Source of the DNA: Actinomucor elegans | Taxonomy: Eukaryota; Mucoromycota; Mucoromycetes; Mucorales; Mucoraceae | NCBI GenBank assembly: GCA_026027325.1 | Contig: JAMSLZ010000003.1 | Coordinates: 558,001-622,000, forward strand | Direction: 5' to 3' | Length of the DNA: 64,000 bases | Part shown: positions 1 to 13,165 of the stretch, piece after piece | How positions within the stretch are numbered: position 1 is the first letter of the stretch | How the letters are laid out: each line of letters begins with the position of its first letter | Position numbers and translations under genes: made by a program | Notes under the pieces: model-generated | Database searches by the model: none | Seen by the model: only the letters and a program-made list of their open reading frames with translations | Told to the model about the DNA's origin: nothing

Positions 1-798
1 TATTTTCTCATAAAGTTCTTCGCCTGTCCGTGGCCCAACAAAATAGACTGTGATGCTAATGTTTGTTCCGGTAGGAATCTAAAGAGAATATGTTTGTAAG
101 TAGCTGTTCTTGGATATCCATCCTCCTATGTTCGTTTTAATCTCTCCTATTTATTTTACTTTCTCTCTCTCTCTCTCTCTCTCTCTCCTTCCCACCCTCT
201 TTCCATTCAATCCATGTCGATATATACGTAGCTGTACTCACCTTGATATTATCGTCGTCACGACTAGGATCTATCTGAGACCCATACATAATAACTCCAA
301 CTGCACCATCGCTCTGAGCCTTTAAAATGCTGTTGATGTGTGTGCATTCAGGTTGATGCTCTTGCTTGATCAGAGCAATTCTTGGTAGTGTACTGGGCAG
401 TGGAAGCTCGAGTAATTGATTCAAAGTCGTGTTTTTATTGCCATTATTGGTGTTTGCGGCTATACAGCTTTTAGTTTCTTGATAATAGAGAATGCCCTTG
501 AGTCCGGTATCGACTGGTTGGCTTAGGTTCGCTGCTGGTTCGATATTTCTATTGAAAAATATAGGAGTGAAGTTGTTATCTGTATGAGCTAATGTGGATG
601 AATTGGAGTAGACCCATACTACGTCTACAAGACAGAAGAATCGTTTTAGATGATTAGGAATTTATCAATGATCCTTATATCTATACCTAAAGTAATAGAA
701 GTCTGTGTTGCAGAGAATAAACCGGCATGAACTGGATTAATATAGAATAAAAGAATCAATGGTATGATTGTTTGTAAAATTCGATATGCAATGATCAT
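1..798 (-). CDS. PA-domain protein, probably a PA-TM-RING E3 ligase; 3' end lies beyond the left edge
   Basis: Exons 798-687, 624-242 and 78-1 (open at the window edge) join in frame. The first 24 or so residues are a hydrophobic signal peptide ending near PVHAG. The rest is a lumenal protease-associated (PA) fold, with the typical core IALIKQ, a Cys-containing segment, GAVGVIMYGS, and after the last junction VYFVGPRTGEELYEKI. In fungi and animals this layout (signal peptide, PA domain, then TM and cytoplasmic RING-H2) belongs to endomembrane ubiquitin ligases of the RNF13/Goliath type. The TM and RING parts would lie off the left edge, so the ligase assignment is inference; a PA-only vacuolar sorting receptor or peptidase is possible. 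The second intron carries a CT/GA microsatellite. Confidence 0.72.
162..187. repeat. CT/GA dinucleotide microsatellite
   Basis: About 13 uninterrupted CT units lie inside the second intron of the PA-domain gene (intron 241-79 on the minus strand). Read through, they give an artificial Arg-Glu tract; the splice sites on each side remove it. Confidence 0.9.
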
Positions 799-3700
799 TT
801 CCTAGATGAGAAAGGGTCCTTTGAGTTGATGATAATGATAATTTTATAGAACAGATAGATACAGTTTTTTGCAGGGTATTATAGTTTACAAAAAAAAAAA
901 GCAACAATAATAACAATGCCTACTTAAGACAATAAGCAACGAACACACGCGTAAGAAATGAATAAAGAAGAAGAAGGCAAAATGCATGAAGATCCGTTAT
1001 TAGTATTCATACTTCAAGGAGAGGGGGATTTACGCTTTGATCTGTGAGAGGAGTAGACTAAATACAAGTTTGGTGCATCCTTGGGTAACATAAGGTTCTT
1101 TATTGAAAAGCATTAACCTTTATAAATTTTAAAGGGTTGTATTAGACCGTTGTCCCTACAATTCCAGGTGCTTTTGTTATTTACAATGGTGTCCTATATC
1201 AAGCTCTTGAATCAACTATATACAACATAGGCCTATCTGCTGTATTTTTACTTTGGAAAACAGCTTGAATTTTTATAATCGCTGCATCAGTATCCATACT
1301 GCTTTTGTATAGAAATACTCAAAGGTGTTATTTTTTTAATTAATAAAAACCGCATTTATATGCGGAAGAAGCTTTCAAAGAAAGAAAAATGCCGCGTTTT
1401 TATAGCTTTTTTGTACCCTGAAAGATAATCATCAGTTTCAACTCATTTAAAAGCTTCAAACCAGTAGTATAGGTGAGTCATTTACACTGCGTCCAGTCTA
1501 AGTTCTGACTAACTTGTTTCAGTTTTGTTTGGGTGTGCATCAGTGACGACTGACCAGTATAATACTACTTGAACGTTTCAGTTATAAAAGATAAATTTTT
1601 GCGTTCAACAATAATTCATAGGTAGTGAATAGTTCATTGGTATGCAAACGTTTTTTAGGAGACCTCAAAGCCGATAAACTTTATTTTTTTTTCTGCTGAT
1701 ATTTCTGATCAATATCTTTGAGGGTGTCTGTAAAGGGAGACTTTTCTATTCATTTATTGAAAAAGATTATTTTGATTACTGCGCAAGCTGAAGTCCTTTG
1801 AATTACAAAATTAGCTCTGGATAAGTGTTGATAAGTATTAGCTTTGGTTTTCAGGAAATGTAGACCATTGATTTCAAAACTCTATTTGTTGTAATTTTGT
1901 TATTTACTAAGAATTAATTATGTTTGTTGCACCTCGTTGAGTGGTGGAACTAGATGAACGAAGTGTGGAGGAAGTGTGGAGAGCACAACTTTAATGTGTA
2001 GGTGCTAAGCGTGATGCTCCTAACTCAGGGACGCAAGTTTCATTGGGCGCGGAGTTTTATTGGATATCACAGCAATAATATATGGAATTTGACGGTTCTT
2101 TGGATCTTTACATCTACAAAATAGTATCTAGATCAATAATAAATGTAGATACGTGTGTAAATTTTAAAGAATCTATTGTAAAATAGAAATACTATCTGTT
2201 ACTTTAGTATCCTAAAGTTTATATTGACAAGAAAAAGAGTTAGACAACTTCGATCGTATATGTCGTTTTTTTTGAAGTGTAAGCATCCTTAACATTTTAT
2301 TGCAAAATAAATGTCATTCGGACGATACTTCTTTTACTTACAAAACTACTTAAGCCTGAAATTTCAGAATAATGTCTACTTCCTTCAAAACCCCCCTTTT
2401 TTTATTTTTTAATGATAAAAATTTTGACAAAAAAAATCAAAATCTCTATTAAATATTATACTGTGCGTTAGGATGTAATCAAATATCACATATGAATTGT
2501 AAACTCGCGTTTAGAATAAGCTACTTTTGTTTTCAATTACTTTAATTTGACAGAAACCCTTTAATCTATTCGTTGTATTACACACTTTGTGTACCAGTAT
2601 TCTTTATCTAGATAATATCGCAAGAATGATATGGTATAGAAATACCCTCCTACAGGCACATTAATAGTGATACTAATAAATACCATTACCTTAATTGTGG
2701 ATACTTTTATACTGACAGTGAATATTATGAACAACTCTCTTATTATTATTATTATTTTCATTTTACATTAAAAGCGGGTTGAAGGTGTTTTTAATCCGTA
2801 AATTATGGAAGGGTACGCAATTGAGAAGGCGATCACCATATAATCGGCCTCAACTTGATCTGTAATTTATAAAAGGTGGGACAGCTCATTTCGTCTTATC
2901 TATGGCAGGTTTTACTCAAATTATTTTACCAGGTTTGATATGGGCTTAGCAGATGTAGTTTACCTGAAGTTATTATTCGGGCCTAAGTGATATCATGCTG
3001 TATTGAATGGACCATGTATTTTTGAAATTACGGCAATGAGATGCGCAGGTAGCAATATGATAAACGTTTCTTGTAGTTAATAGGTACTAAGTGCTTTGTA
3101 TTATAAATATAAACAGCCTCATGTACAGATGTTCAACCTGTAATGCGCCCTAATATAAAATGACACCGCTCTATATAACTAACGCTCTATCGAACATACT
3201 ATTTGGTTATTAAGATCAGTTCTTTACCTGAAGGACAGTTTCAAAAGCAAGGAAACAGAAGTTAGGCAACCACCAATACAGAAAGTTCCATAGCATTGAA
3301 AATGGCGCTTAAAAACATCAATATAGCTCATTAAGCTCCCAAATGGGCGATCATGCTTAATTTGATGATTGCATTCTTGCTTAACTAGGATATTTCTGAA
3401 TCTAGTAGCTTTATAGAACAAGCAAAGCATTATCATCTAGGTAAGCGTCGAAAAATATGGTTTTATTATTAACTATATCTCAAAAATGCGTTTCAATACT
3501 GTTTAAAAGTAAGTTCAAGGCATGACACTCTGGAAGTATCTCGATATTTATTGGCTGTTGAAAATTGAAGTATAATTTGTTCAATACCTTCCTAGATCTC
3601 CAGGAATTTGTTGATGTTATTGTTAATGGTAAAGCATTGTCGATATTTAGAACCTATACTAATCAAATTTGCGCATAATTGAATTATAAATATAAATATA

Positions 3701-3978
3701 CAAATATCATTTGTTATTTCTATTAAACGATCAAGTTATTCATGATAAAAGGCTGATTGTTGATTTTCTAACAAATTCGGCAACAACCCCAATATTTGAT
3801 GTACAGAAAATTTTATAGAAAATGGTGCTACATACCTTTAGATGCAATAATTCTACTTTAATGAAGGGATATGTCTCAAGAATGTTGTTTTTGTGCTTTA
3901 CAGGAAAAATGAACAAGCCAAAAATGTTAGTCTAAGGAGGGATATTGCTAATTTTTCAAAAAGCATGTTTTTCTCTAC

Positions 3979-4040
3979 TTCCCTCGATCAATTTCTATTC
4001 AATGTCGTATCATGCTTATGATGAATTACTGGATCTGATA
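3979..4040 (+). repeat. Dispersed repeat family, copy A (weak)
   Basis: Carries CCTCGATCAATTTCTATTCA followed by ATGTCGTATC, matching the family core TTTAATGTCGCATCTGATT in order but with several substitutions. Confidence 0.45.
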
Positions 4041-4117
4041 AAATTATAATTTGACAGAAATACAATGGATAATATTACACTTATTTTACACGCAGTAATA
4101 AGTAAAATATTCTATAA

Positions 4118-4190
4118 ACCTCTGGGCTGATTCCGGTCAAATATCATATCTAACAAGTGGTCTATACTTAGAAAGAGTTTCTGTATCAAT
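4118..4190 (+). repeat. Dispersed repeat family, copy B (weak)
   Basis: GGGCTGATTCCGGTCAAATA followed by TCATATCTAA aligns with the left half of the family consensus; the right half is lost. Confidence 0.4.
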
Positions 4191-4284
4191 TAGATCTTTA
4201 CTGAAATATAATTGAAGTATCTCATTTGTTTAATTACTTAACAATCCACTACACATTGCATGCATATTGAATTAGTTCTATATA

Positions 4285-4375
4285 TTTCTCTTCCTATCTT
4301 GGCTTAATATCGCATCTGATCAGGATAACTCGTATCGAGAATAAGCTGGTTCATCTATCAGAGCCTTTACTGAAG
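4285..4375 (+). repeat. Dispersed repeat family, copy C
   Basis: CTTAATATCGCATCTGATC is followed about 30 bases later by GAATAAGCTGGTTCATCTAT and CAGAGCCTTTACT, preserving both halves of the family consensus. Confidence 0.55.
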
Positions 4376-4620
4376 AGCTGGCAACTGAACTTGTTTTGTT
4401 TTCACACTGAGGCACGGGTACCTGCTATGTATTGGTTCATGCATAGCGTTTGCCGCCAAATTTCTATACCCAGCCGAAACTTTAAACAAACGAATGCTCG
4501 AAACCTTCGTTTTTTTTTTTTTTTTTTTTTTCGTCGTGTCACCAATGCCAACAGAAACACTGAGAATTAAATTCCAAACCGTTAGTCTTGGTATCGTACC
4601 ACTACTGAAATTACAAAATC

Positions 4621-5045
4621 ATGCCTATATTAACAGCTGACCAAAACAAATCAAATACTTCCCCGGAATCCTATAGAAAGAAACATGCTCTATCAGATCA
4701 ACAAACTTTCATAAGCGCTGTAGACCAGTGTCCGGGTGTCCATAACTTTATACATCTTACGCATAATGTTCCAGTTCCTCAATTTAATTTGAACAGTATA
4801 ATAAGGTAAACGCAATGGACTCTTTTACAAGTGCAGTGGTATATATGTATATATGCAATGTTTGCATAATAGATCAAATGCCTATAGCCAATATACTAGC
4901 ATATAAACTGCACTTTATGATTGAATGTGATATCTGCATGTTGTTTCATTTCAGTGGTTCATGGGATGCCTCTAACGCAACAAGGGATGACCTGGTCACT
5001 CTAGCTCGGCCATATGATCCTACTGAGGCTGATAATCTTACTTGA
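4621..5045 (+). CDS. Small uncharacterised protein, two exons
   Basis: Exons 4621-4805 and 4955-5045 join in frame through a GTAAAC donor and a strong TTTCATTTCAG acceptor, giving 91 residues. The protein is hydrophilic, without signal peptide or membrane segment. The second exon encodes SGSWDASNATRDD and ends in a Pro/Asp/Glu-rich tail (PYDPTEADNLT). I do not recognise a family. The reading frame continuing cleanly across the junction and the ordered composition support a real exon pair. The stop lies only about 220 bases from the convergent Sur7-like gene. A longer N-terminal exon upstream cannot be excluded. Confidence 0.5.
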
Positions 5046-5267
5046 TTTAGTTGAATAAAGCCACATTTACTGTGCTCCAGCATCGATCAAAGGCTTAATG
5101 TAACAAGACATCAGCCTGTTAGTAGTAATAAAGTTAAAATTGTTTGTTTTTTATATGTTGATTAAAATAGAGAGAGTTTATTGAGGAATAACAATGTATA
5201 GGATATTAAAGAAAAGGTGAGGTATGTAAAGAGTAGATATATAAGTACATGGATTAAATATTATAAA

Positions 5268-5894
5268 TTAAACCTTTTCAGAAGATCGAACTCTACCAGG
5301 GCCACAGATACAAGCAAAACAGTAGCCAATAGAAGAGAATAGTAAAGCAACAAAAGCACCCAAAGTCATCCACATAGAAGGGCCCAAGCTACCATTTATA
5401 CTGTCACCAGCACTCTTTGCCGTATTCACACCACGAATAGAAATAACAAGTAAAATGATAAAGACAACCATCTGAACTACAAAGGCAATAAAGGTCATCA
5501 AGGAAGCCAAGAAGTCAGGACCTCTTCTAAAATGGCTCATGACTGTAATGACCAATGCAATCAAAGTAAAACCTAAGGCAATCCAGTACAAGATGAAATT
5601 GGCCAAAAAGACGCGATCAAGATAATCCAAATCGGCCAAGTAACGACCTACACCGATAGCGTTACTCCAATCAAAAGCAGGGACAGGTTTACTACAGGTA
5701 CTGACCCCTTCAGCGATTGATCCAGTACAATAGCTCCATAAACCGAAAATAACAAAATCTGCTCCTGTCTCGACCTTGGTGAAATATAAGGACTTTAAGA
5801 ATGGTTGGTTATAAGTTGTACCAATCATGGAGAACACTTGAAGAACAAGTGCTGCAAAAGTAAAGAAAGTAGCTAATGATCCAAACGCTGACAT
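5268..5894 (-). CDS. Sur7/PalI (claudin-like) plasma-membrane protein
   Basis: A 208-residue, single-exon, four-TM protein. TM1 is near residues 7-27; a long extracellular loop carries the claudin-like signature GLWSYC with a second Cys in STCSKP; TM2-TM4 lie at about 100-122, 132-155 and 172-195, with a short cytoplasmic tail. This order and the GLW-x-x-C motif fit the Sur7/Rim9-PalI superfamily, whose members mark eisosomes or act in ambient pH signalling. Which of the two roles applies cannot be told from sequence. I chose the ATG at 5894 because it begins directly before TM1; the open frame upstream to 5933 has no good start. Convergent with the small gene at 4621-5045. Confidence 0.75.
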   Translation of the reverse strand: MSAFGSLATFFTFAALVLQVFSMIGTTYNQPFLKSLYFTKVETGADFVIFGLWSYCTGSIAEGVSTCSKPVPAFDWSNAIGVGRYLADLDYLDRVFLANFILYWIALGFTLIALVITVMSHFRRGPDFLASLMTFIAFVVQMVVFIILLVISIRGVNTAKSAGDSINGSLGPSMWMTLGAFVALLFSSIGYCFACICGPGRVRSSEKV

Positions 5895-6422
5895 TTGTAA
5901 GTAAGAATATAATAATACCGAAAAAAAAACCAAGTAAAATCCAGTGCCCTTTTATATACATCACGCAGTTTGACAGAGTGACGCTAAGATTAAAAATAAC
6001 AATGGGGACTGAAACCAAGCTTAATCAGGAAGCCAATAGGAATGATTTCATGTCCTTGGCGAGCTTAGCAGCGTTAGGAAGGTAGTACTACCATTACTAT
6101 TGATACGTCATATAAAATAAAAATCACTGACATGAAATCAGATTATTTTTTTATCCAAGGATACAACCACTGAATCCATTCATAACTTACTGGTAAAAAG
6201 ATGTAGAATATAAAGCATATACGTTACAAGGTAGATGGGGCTTAGTTCATTTAAAGTGTCTATTATATATAGACTCTTGGCAATCGCATAACAACACTCT
6301 GTAGTCTCGGATCACGTGGAAGCTGCTCCCGGCTTGGGTAGAGCATTCTAGATACGTAACGCGAAACACGTAACTCTTTTATCCTTTTATCAAAACCGAA
6401 ACGCGTCGTGTTACCTAGTACT
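5895..6422. promoter_or_regulatory. Divergent promoter between the Sur7-like gene and SEM1
   Basis: A 528-base non-coding stretch separates two divergently oriented genes. A palindromic CACGTG (class B E-box) lies at 6313-6318, about 105 bases before the SEM1 start, and a related ACACGTAAC at about 6367. CACGTG is the site class predicted for the bHLH protein encoded at 41126 in this window; whether that protein acts here is not known. Confidence 0.45.
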
Positions 6423-6703
6423 ATGACATCCAATCCAACAGCAAATACCGATAAAAAAGAAGAACCTAAAGACCAAAAAATCGAAAAGATCGGTCAACTT
6501 GGTGCCTTGGAAGAAGACGATGAATTTGAAGAGTTTGAAGCTGAAGGTATATCCATAAATTTATGCAAAAAAAAAGAGACCCCAATTAACCATTGAGCAA
6601 TATAGACTGGGAAGAAAATGATGATCAAGTTGATGATAGTCTATGGGAAGACAACTGGGACGATGACGATGTAGAAGAAGATTTTTCCAAGACATTAGAG
6701 TAA
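6423..6703 (+). CDS. SEM1: 26S proteasome lid / TREX-2 subunit Sem1 (DSS1)
   Basis: Exons 6423-6546 and 6606-6703 give 73 residues, the normal size for this tiny acidic protein. Both DSS1 signature blocks are present: EEDDEFEEFEAEDW, which is completed only by splicing, and WEDNWDDDDVEEDFS near the C-terminus. Dss1/Sem1 is intrinsically disordered and is a component of the proteasome lid (next to Rpn3/Rpn7), of the TREX-2 mRNA export complex and, where present, of BRCA2-type complexes. The junction rebuilds the conserved Asp-Trp pair across a phase-1 intron, which fixes both splice sites. The start at 6423 gives the usual short Lys/Glu-rich lead; an upstream in-frame GTG at 6408 is not needed. 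Confidence 0.95.
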
Positions 6704-8528
6704 AAAAAAAAAAAAATCAAGAACTTTTTCTTTTCAACATTTATTAACTAATCTAATTGAATAATGTAGATCTGAATCTACCAAAACCCACTCTAATCCT
6801 CAGCCTATGAACATGCAATAAAAGCACGTGTATACCATTTCATGAAATAAGGACGCCCTTCTTTTATCTTATACTATGATATACTACGTTCCATCATAAT
6901 AAACTGCATCATTTCTTTGAACAAGAGTATGTCTTTGTACATAGCTAGATCTTCAATGAATCATTGAAGAGCTTTAAAAATTAAAGGAACGCATAAATCT
7001 GGTTATTATAATAAGCCAGAGCGTCTAATGATGATCTCGAAATATAGAACCTTGACAAGTGATCATACTTTCTACTTTATACCATCTACAATGAACCCAA
7101 AAATATCGTTTTCAGATACGACATGACTCTCGAATATGCACGGGATTTGAACTGAAGCCTTTCCGATTGTACAACCATTCCATGCCAAGGATCTTTAGAT
7201 TGGAAAACGAAAACAAAAAAATCTGAAGCACAAAGCGGTGTCTTCGGGAAAACCTCAACTACTACTACTATCATCACAGAATATCTCCGCAATTTTATGC
7301 ACTTAGAGCATTATCATCCTAACATAAACGTTGTAATTATATGTTCATCTTTACAGTATCCGTATAACCTCATTAAAGGCCACAAGTATTTTTTTTATCT
7401 TAATGTACGACGAAGTCATTGGTTGTCGGGAGTTCGATTGTGTGCCCCCGCCCTCAGGACACATTCGATGAAAAGTTTTAAATCCTAGGAATTATATAAA
7501 ACAGTTGTCACTTCTAAACCTAAATAGTTTTATATAGCTGTTAATCGACAATTAAAAATTCTAAATAGTTCTTTAAATACAATGTTTTTGTTTTTTTGGA
7601 GTAGTGTTTTTCTATGATGCCTACACTATTCCAAAGAGATATTAATTTTCTGCATATACTACGAAATGTACAAAACACAACTTTCTGCTCATTATATAGT
7701 TTAAAAAAAATAAAAATAAAAAATCACTGAACCAATTATCAATGCTCTTGTTTATTCGTACATAATTACCAATGGTCTCGTCTTTACAGAAATCATTTTA
7801 CGTATTTCGTTTCAAGCATCATTATTCGGTTTAGTCCATCATGGTTCTTGTAATTCTAATAAGCTTACTACATCTCTCACCAGAGTGGTTCAAAGTTCCC
7901 TTGGCGATATGAACAAAGCTGTTAGTGTGCCAGAATTAGTTGAATATATTATAAGCAGCCCCCCCCCCCGAAATCACTTGCGCGCACACGCTGATTTAAT
8001 TTTTTGATCTTGGCAAAAAGTTAGCAATCACTTTTCGGTGGGGTTGAGAGAATGCAACCGCTGGTGCACCCTCTGTTGGGAAGGTTTCGATACCGTTGAC
8101 TATTGCACTGCTGGAAGCCGTTTGATTGAGTCTCAGGACCTTTCGCCTTATGGTATAACCGTTTACCAGAGTTCATTTGGGGTCTCATAGGTGTGCACAC
8201 ATAATGTATTAAAAAACGGATCATGATATATGTTATCTGAAGAACCGCTAATGCCAATATCATTTTACCTAACGAGTAATTATTTGAAAAAGATATATAT
8301 ATATATATAAATGCTTATTATGTAGTACGACACAGTTAATAAATGGGCAATAAAATAAGTATATATACTGATACATATATCAATCAATGGTAAGAACAGG
8401 AAAATGCATGTGGTATGGGATCTATTTTACATTTTGTACAAATGAGTGCCAATTGAGAGTTGACTACATAAAAGTCTGTATGAACTAGGCACTGCTTGTT
8501 TAAAAGATCTAGTTTTAAAGAGTATCAT
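6704..8528. other. 1.8-kb gap with tRNA-like relic and C11 tract
   Basis: No coding exon found. A second CACGTG lies at 6825-6830. The gap contains the tRNA-like relic described separately, a GTTCGATT motif near 7430 that is not embedded in a foldable tRNA, and a run of 11 C at 7959-7969. Confidence 0.5.
7142..7187 (-). other. Degenerate tRNA-like (pol III A/B box) relic
   Basis: On the minus strand, TGGCATGGAATGG (7187-7175) resembles an internal A box and AGTTCAAATCCC (7153-7142) a B box, in the right order and at tRNA-like spacing. The T-stem and acceptor stem no longer pair, so this is not a functional tRNA. It may be a tRNA pseudogene or the head of a tRNA-derived SINE. Confidence 0.35.
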
Positions 8529-9245
8529 ATGCGTTCACTTGTTTGGCCCGAACGCGCTTTATTGCCTTTTGTCTTAACCAATTTGTTGACTCGACTATAT
8601 ATAATGAGTAACTCTTCAACAGCAGGATATTCTCTTTTTGATAAAAACGATATTGACATGCGTATGTATTCTAGGGATCCTCTTACCATGACTATTCAGG
8701 CTGTCGATAATGATATTGCTGCTCTAATTTCAATTGGGAATACCAAGCCTCAGATTACGAGTTTTCTACACAGAATAGTTGATGATTATAATTTTACTAT
8801 GACGGAGAATATCTTTCGGATTACTTTTCAAGCCTTGTTGTTAAATCTAACTCATTACAGTTCCGGAGCTGGTGCATCTTATGAAACAGATGTCAAAATA
8901 TCATTAAAGTCTACCATTCTGTTTTATTAAAAAAATCTCGTACTTTGTATCGATTCGATCTTATTGGTTTCTTGGGTGTTCCTGTTAACCTAGTTTTCGA
9001 TCTCGGTAAACCATTGGAATTGGCCTTCCAATGAGGTGGAAAGTAGTACATTCAGTATTATCTTCCCGGATGAGGGGAGGGAGAGAGGGGCGTTTGATGG
9101 CGCAGAGAAGTGCACTGGAGGTCGTTTAAATTCAAGGCAGATTCAGAGAATTCAATTCGGGTTGGAATGTGCCAACAAACAACCTGATCAAATTGATATG
9201 GTTGTTCCTAATCCTCCAATTTATTTTGCTACAAATATCTACTGA
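8529..9245 (+). pseudogene. Decayed gene resembling the C-terminal nuclease-like part of AAA-ATPase-like proteins
   Basis: From an ATG at 8529 the frame stays open to 8930. A one-base shift in the A run at about 8930-8937 then opens a second frame encoding TLYRFDLIGFLG and VNLVFDLGK up to a stop near 9033; a third frame is open to 9245. The pattern (helical repeats, TENIFRITFQALLLNL, then an acidic residue, R-F-D-L-I and a beta strand VNLVFDLG) resembles the PD-(D/E)XK-like C-terminal region found with AAA-ATPase-like domains in expanded fungal families. This family call is inference. No ATPase part is present and the frame is broken at least twice, so I treat it as a pseudogene fragment. Confidence 0.4.
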
Positions 9246-9868
9246 TGGAATCATTTGATTCTTGAAGTATCTATTCTGCAATTACGTTTCCTTCTCTTTC
9301 ACGGTCTACGTTAAACAAAGGATGATTAAAATAGTGTGTGTAGAATATATCTTTAGCGAGTATTTCAGGATGGTAAAATCATGAATTAGGATGAGGATTT
9401 AGAGTTATGCCATACTGATACACTAAACAATCATAGGTATAAAATCGAACCTCTCTGTGTCCTATTTTATTTTCATGTCATGAAAAATTGGCATTTAGCA
9501 ACTTCAATATGTACTACTTTAATTGCTCTTTATGAAAAGCTACAATAGATATAAAAGCTTATTCTGCACACGATGGCTGGGTAATTAGATATGGCTTCTG
9601 ACCTGTATATATGAAAGCGGTATTTTAGCTGTGCAAGTGCTTATATGACAAGATAAACCAATGAGTATTTGACGTCTTTGTGATGATCTAAGAATGACTC
9701 CAAGTATACACTTTCTATGTCTTATTGAATATATCAAGGCCACACAGTTGATGTGGACAATATCAAAGCTCATACAATGAAAGGACGTTCTTATGTTTAA
9801 CATAGATACTCTACTATGTACCATAAGCTATCACTGCTTTAACTATCCTTTATGTATATTATAACTAT
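9246..9868. other. Intergenic, 0.6 kb
   Basis: No supported coding exon. This is the region downstream of both the relic at 8529-9245 and the convergent ESA1-like gene. Only AT-rich sequence is seen. Confidence 0.5.
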
Positions 9869-11359
<1,491 letters not shown>

Positions 11360-12282
11360 TTATATATGTTATTAAATGAAAAAACGTAAAGTATGCAAGA
11401 TGATGAATGATGAGATTGCTATGAATTAAATATAAAATGAAAGAAAAGGAAAACGGAACCAACAAACAGGCGTGTTGTATTTAAAAAGGAATTTTTAAGC
11501 TATTTTCATTGGTTGGCGGTGATCAGAAAATGATGGGATTTTTGTCTTGGTGCTGCGCTAAATCAAACTTCCAGTACTTTAACGAAACTTTTCTAAGTGA
11601 AAATGAACAAACAATAACATAATGTTTGAACAAAGTTTGTGCTAATTCATATTACCCGTAAAATGATGTAAAAAATGTGCCATATTTGAATTCAAAACAT
11701 TGGGAAATTGCTGAATATCAATATTATTTTTTTTGCTTTTTTTTCTTATGCTGGTAAACCCATTTTTTATATGAAATAAAACACAAAAAAAAAAAAAAAA
11801 AAAATACCTGGCATACTTTAGAGCATGAGAAATATTTTGAAGTAAGAACTATACCTCTAGATAGAGTTTATTTAATCTTAGATACGATTAAAATCGGTCC
11901 AAGTTTTAATGGTTCACGATAATTTATAATTAAAGACAATAGCATAGTTTCACTCAAAAATTTGAAATTGGAAGGTAATGCCATTTTTTGACGAACAATT
12001 GCTGGCAAATAAATAAAACTTAAAAGATTATATGAAAATTAAAGGACGCACCCAATAGTCTCAGTATTATCCAACATTTCCTTCAGTTAATAGAATTGTA
12101 TTGTAGAGAATGAATTAGATCTCAAGTATTCTATATCAAAATAACATTGAAAAAAAAAAAAAATGCAATTGAATACTCTCAAATATTATGAACCCAAGTT
12201 ACTTATACACCATGCATTGAAAGTGCTGTTTATTTTCTTATTATATTTAGCGGTGTTTTCATGAATGCCTCCCAAGGCAATA

Positions 12283-12372
12283 CATCTCTAGTTCTCTCGA
12301 CCAATCCCAAACAGATATTGTATCCAATAATTAATACATGCTTAGAATGAATTGCTTTATCTTAGAATTACT
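12283..12372 (+). repeat. Dispersed repeat family, copy E
   Basis: TCTAGTTCTCTCGACCAATC is followed by a TGTATCC block and then GAATGAATTGCTTTATCTTA, in the order of the family consensus. Confidence 0.5.
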
Positions 12373-12427
12373 GTATAATTAAAATCTCAAATGTATATTA
12401 TATTTTAGTAATTGGCAGTAAATATAT

Positions 12428-12515
12428 TTGATCTATAGATCTCGGCCCAATGCTACATTAGATTAGCATTTTACGTTCATAATAAACCTGCTGCATCGAT
12501 TAGAATCTTTATTGT
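12428..12515 (+). repeat. Dispersed repeat family, copy F
   Basis: ATCTATAGATCTCGGCCCAA, then CATTAGATTA, then GTTCATAATAAACCTGCTGC and ATCGATTAGAATCTTTATT. The right half is one of the best preserved in the window. Confidence 0.6.
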
Positions 12516-13165
12516 CATGGTACTTGATCTTGTTTTTTTTACATTTTGGAGAGCGATTTTTATACTAGATAGTACCTTTCAACTTAACCCAATCCAAAAA
12601 CTGTTATAACAAACTGGTCTATGCTTGTCTTACTTTAATCTTCTGTTTTGTAAAGATCTTATTATGGTACACTACTTGTTTGTTACTCGATGGTCATCTA
12701 AAATTCTAAATTTAGATATATACAACTTCCAAAAGTGCAATGTATAGAAGAGCTGTACCAAATATGAGATTGGTTTACATAAGAGACAAAAAAACACGAT
12801 GCTGCGTCTTACTAGTACTTCTTTTACACGCTATTTTGACAGCCATGCATTACTGTAACTAGTAGCAGCTGACAGGATCCAGTTGCTATCAACCACTGCT
12901 TTACAGATCTATGGTTGTTATGAGTTATTCTGCAGTTACAATGGCCCTATATATGCTCTTTATGTTCTATTATGGCTGGGAATGTGATAGCATTGTCTTC
13001 TATTCCCGGGGTGATGTCACTGGGGTGTATTTAGCATGCATTTTTCGCGCAGGAAGCGTACAAAACCCCCAGATAGTTTCTCCACAGTCTCTTTTTTTTG
13101 TGCTTGCATCCTTTTACTTACTCTTAACCCTTTTCTTTTTCACACCCCACTCTTTGCCCTTAGAA

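Larger units (their letters stand above)
799..4620. other. 3.8-kb gene desert with old repeats
   Basis: I found no coding exon with splice support here. The stretch is AT-rich with poly-T and poly-A runs, notably a T tract near 4510-4530. The right third holds three degenerate copies of the dispersed repeat family described under findings. The segment around 1930-2060 is less AT-rich and has two near-identical AGTGTGGAG units, but no recognisable LTR or ORF. Confidence 0.6.

Noticed and set aside
1930..2100. A possible solo LTR starting TGTTGCACC
   Set aside because: No matching CA-ended right border, no second copy in the window and no target duplication could be seen.
12911..13165. A hydrophobic open frame reading into SDH3 exon 1
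   Set aside because: SDH3 begins at 13166 with a good presequence; the upstream part has random composition and the frame ends inside intron 1.
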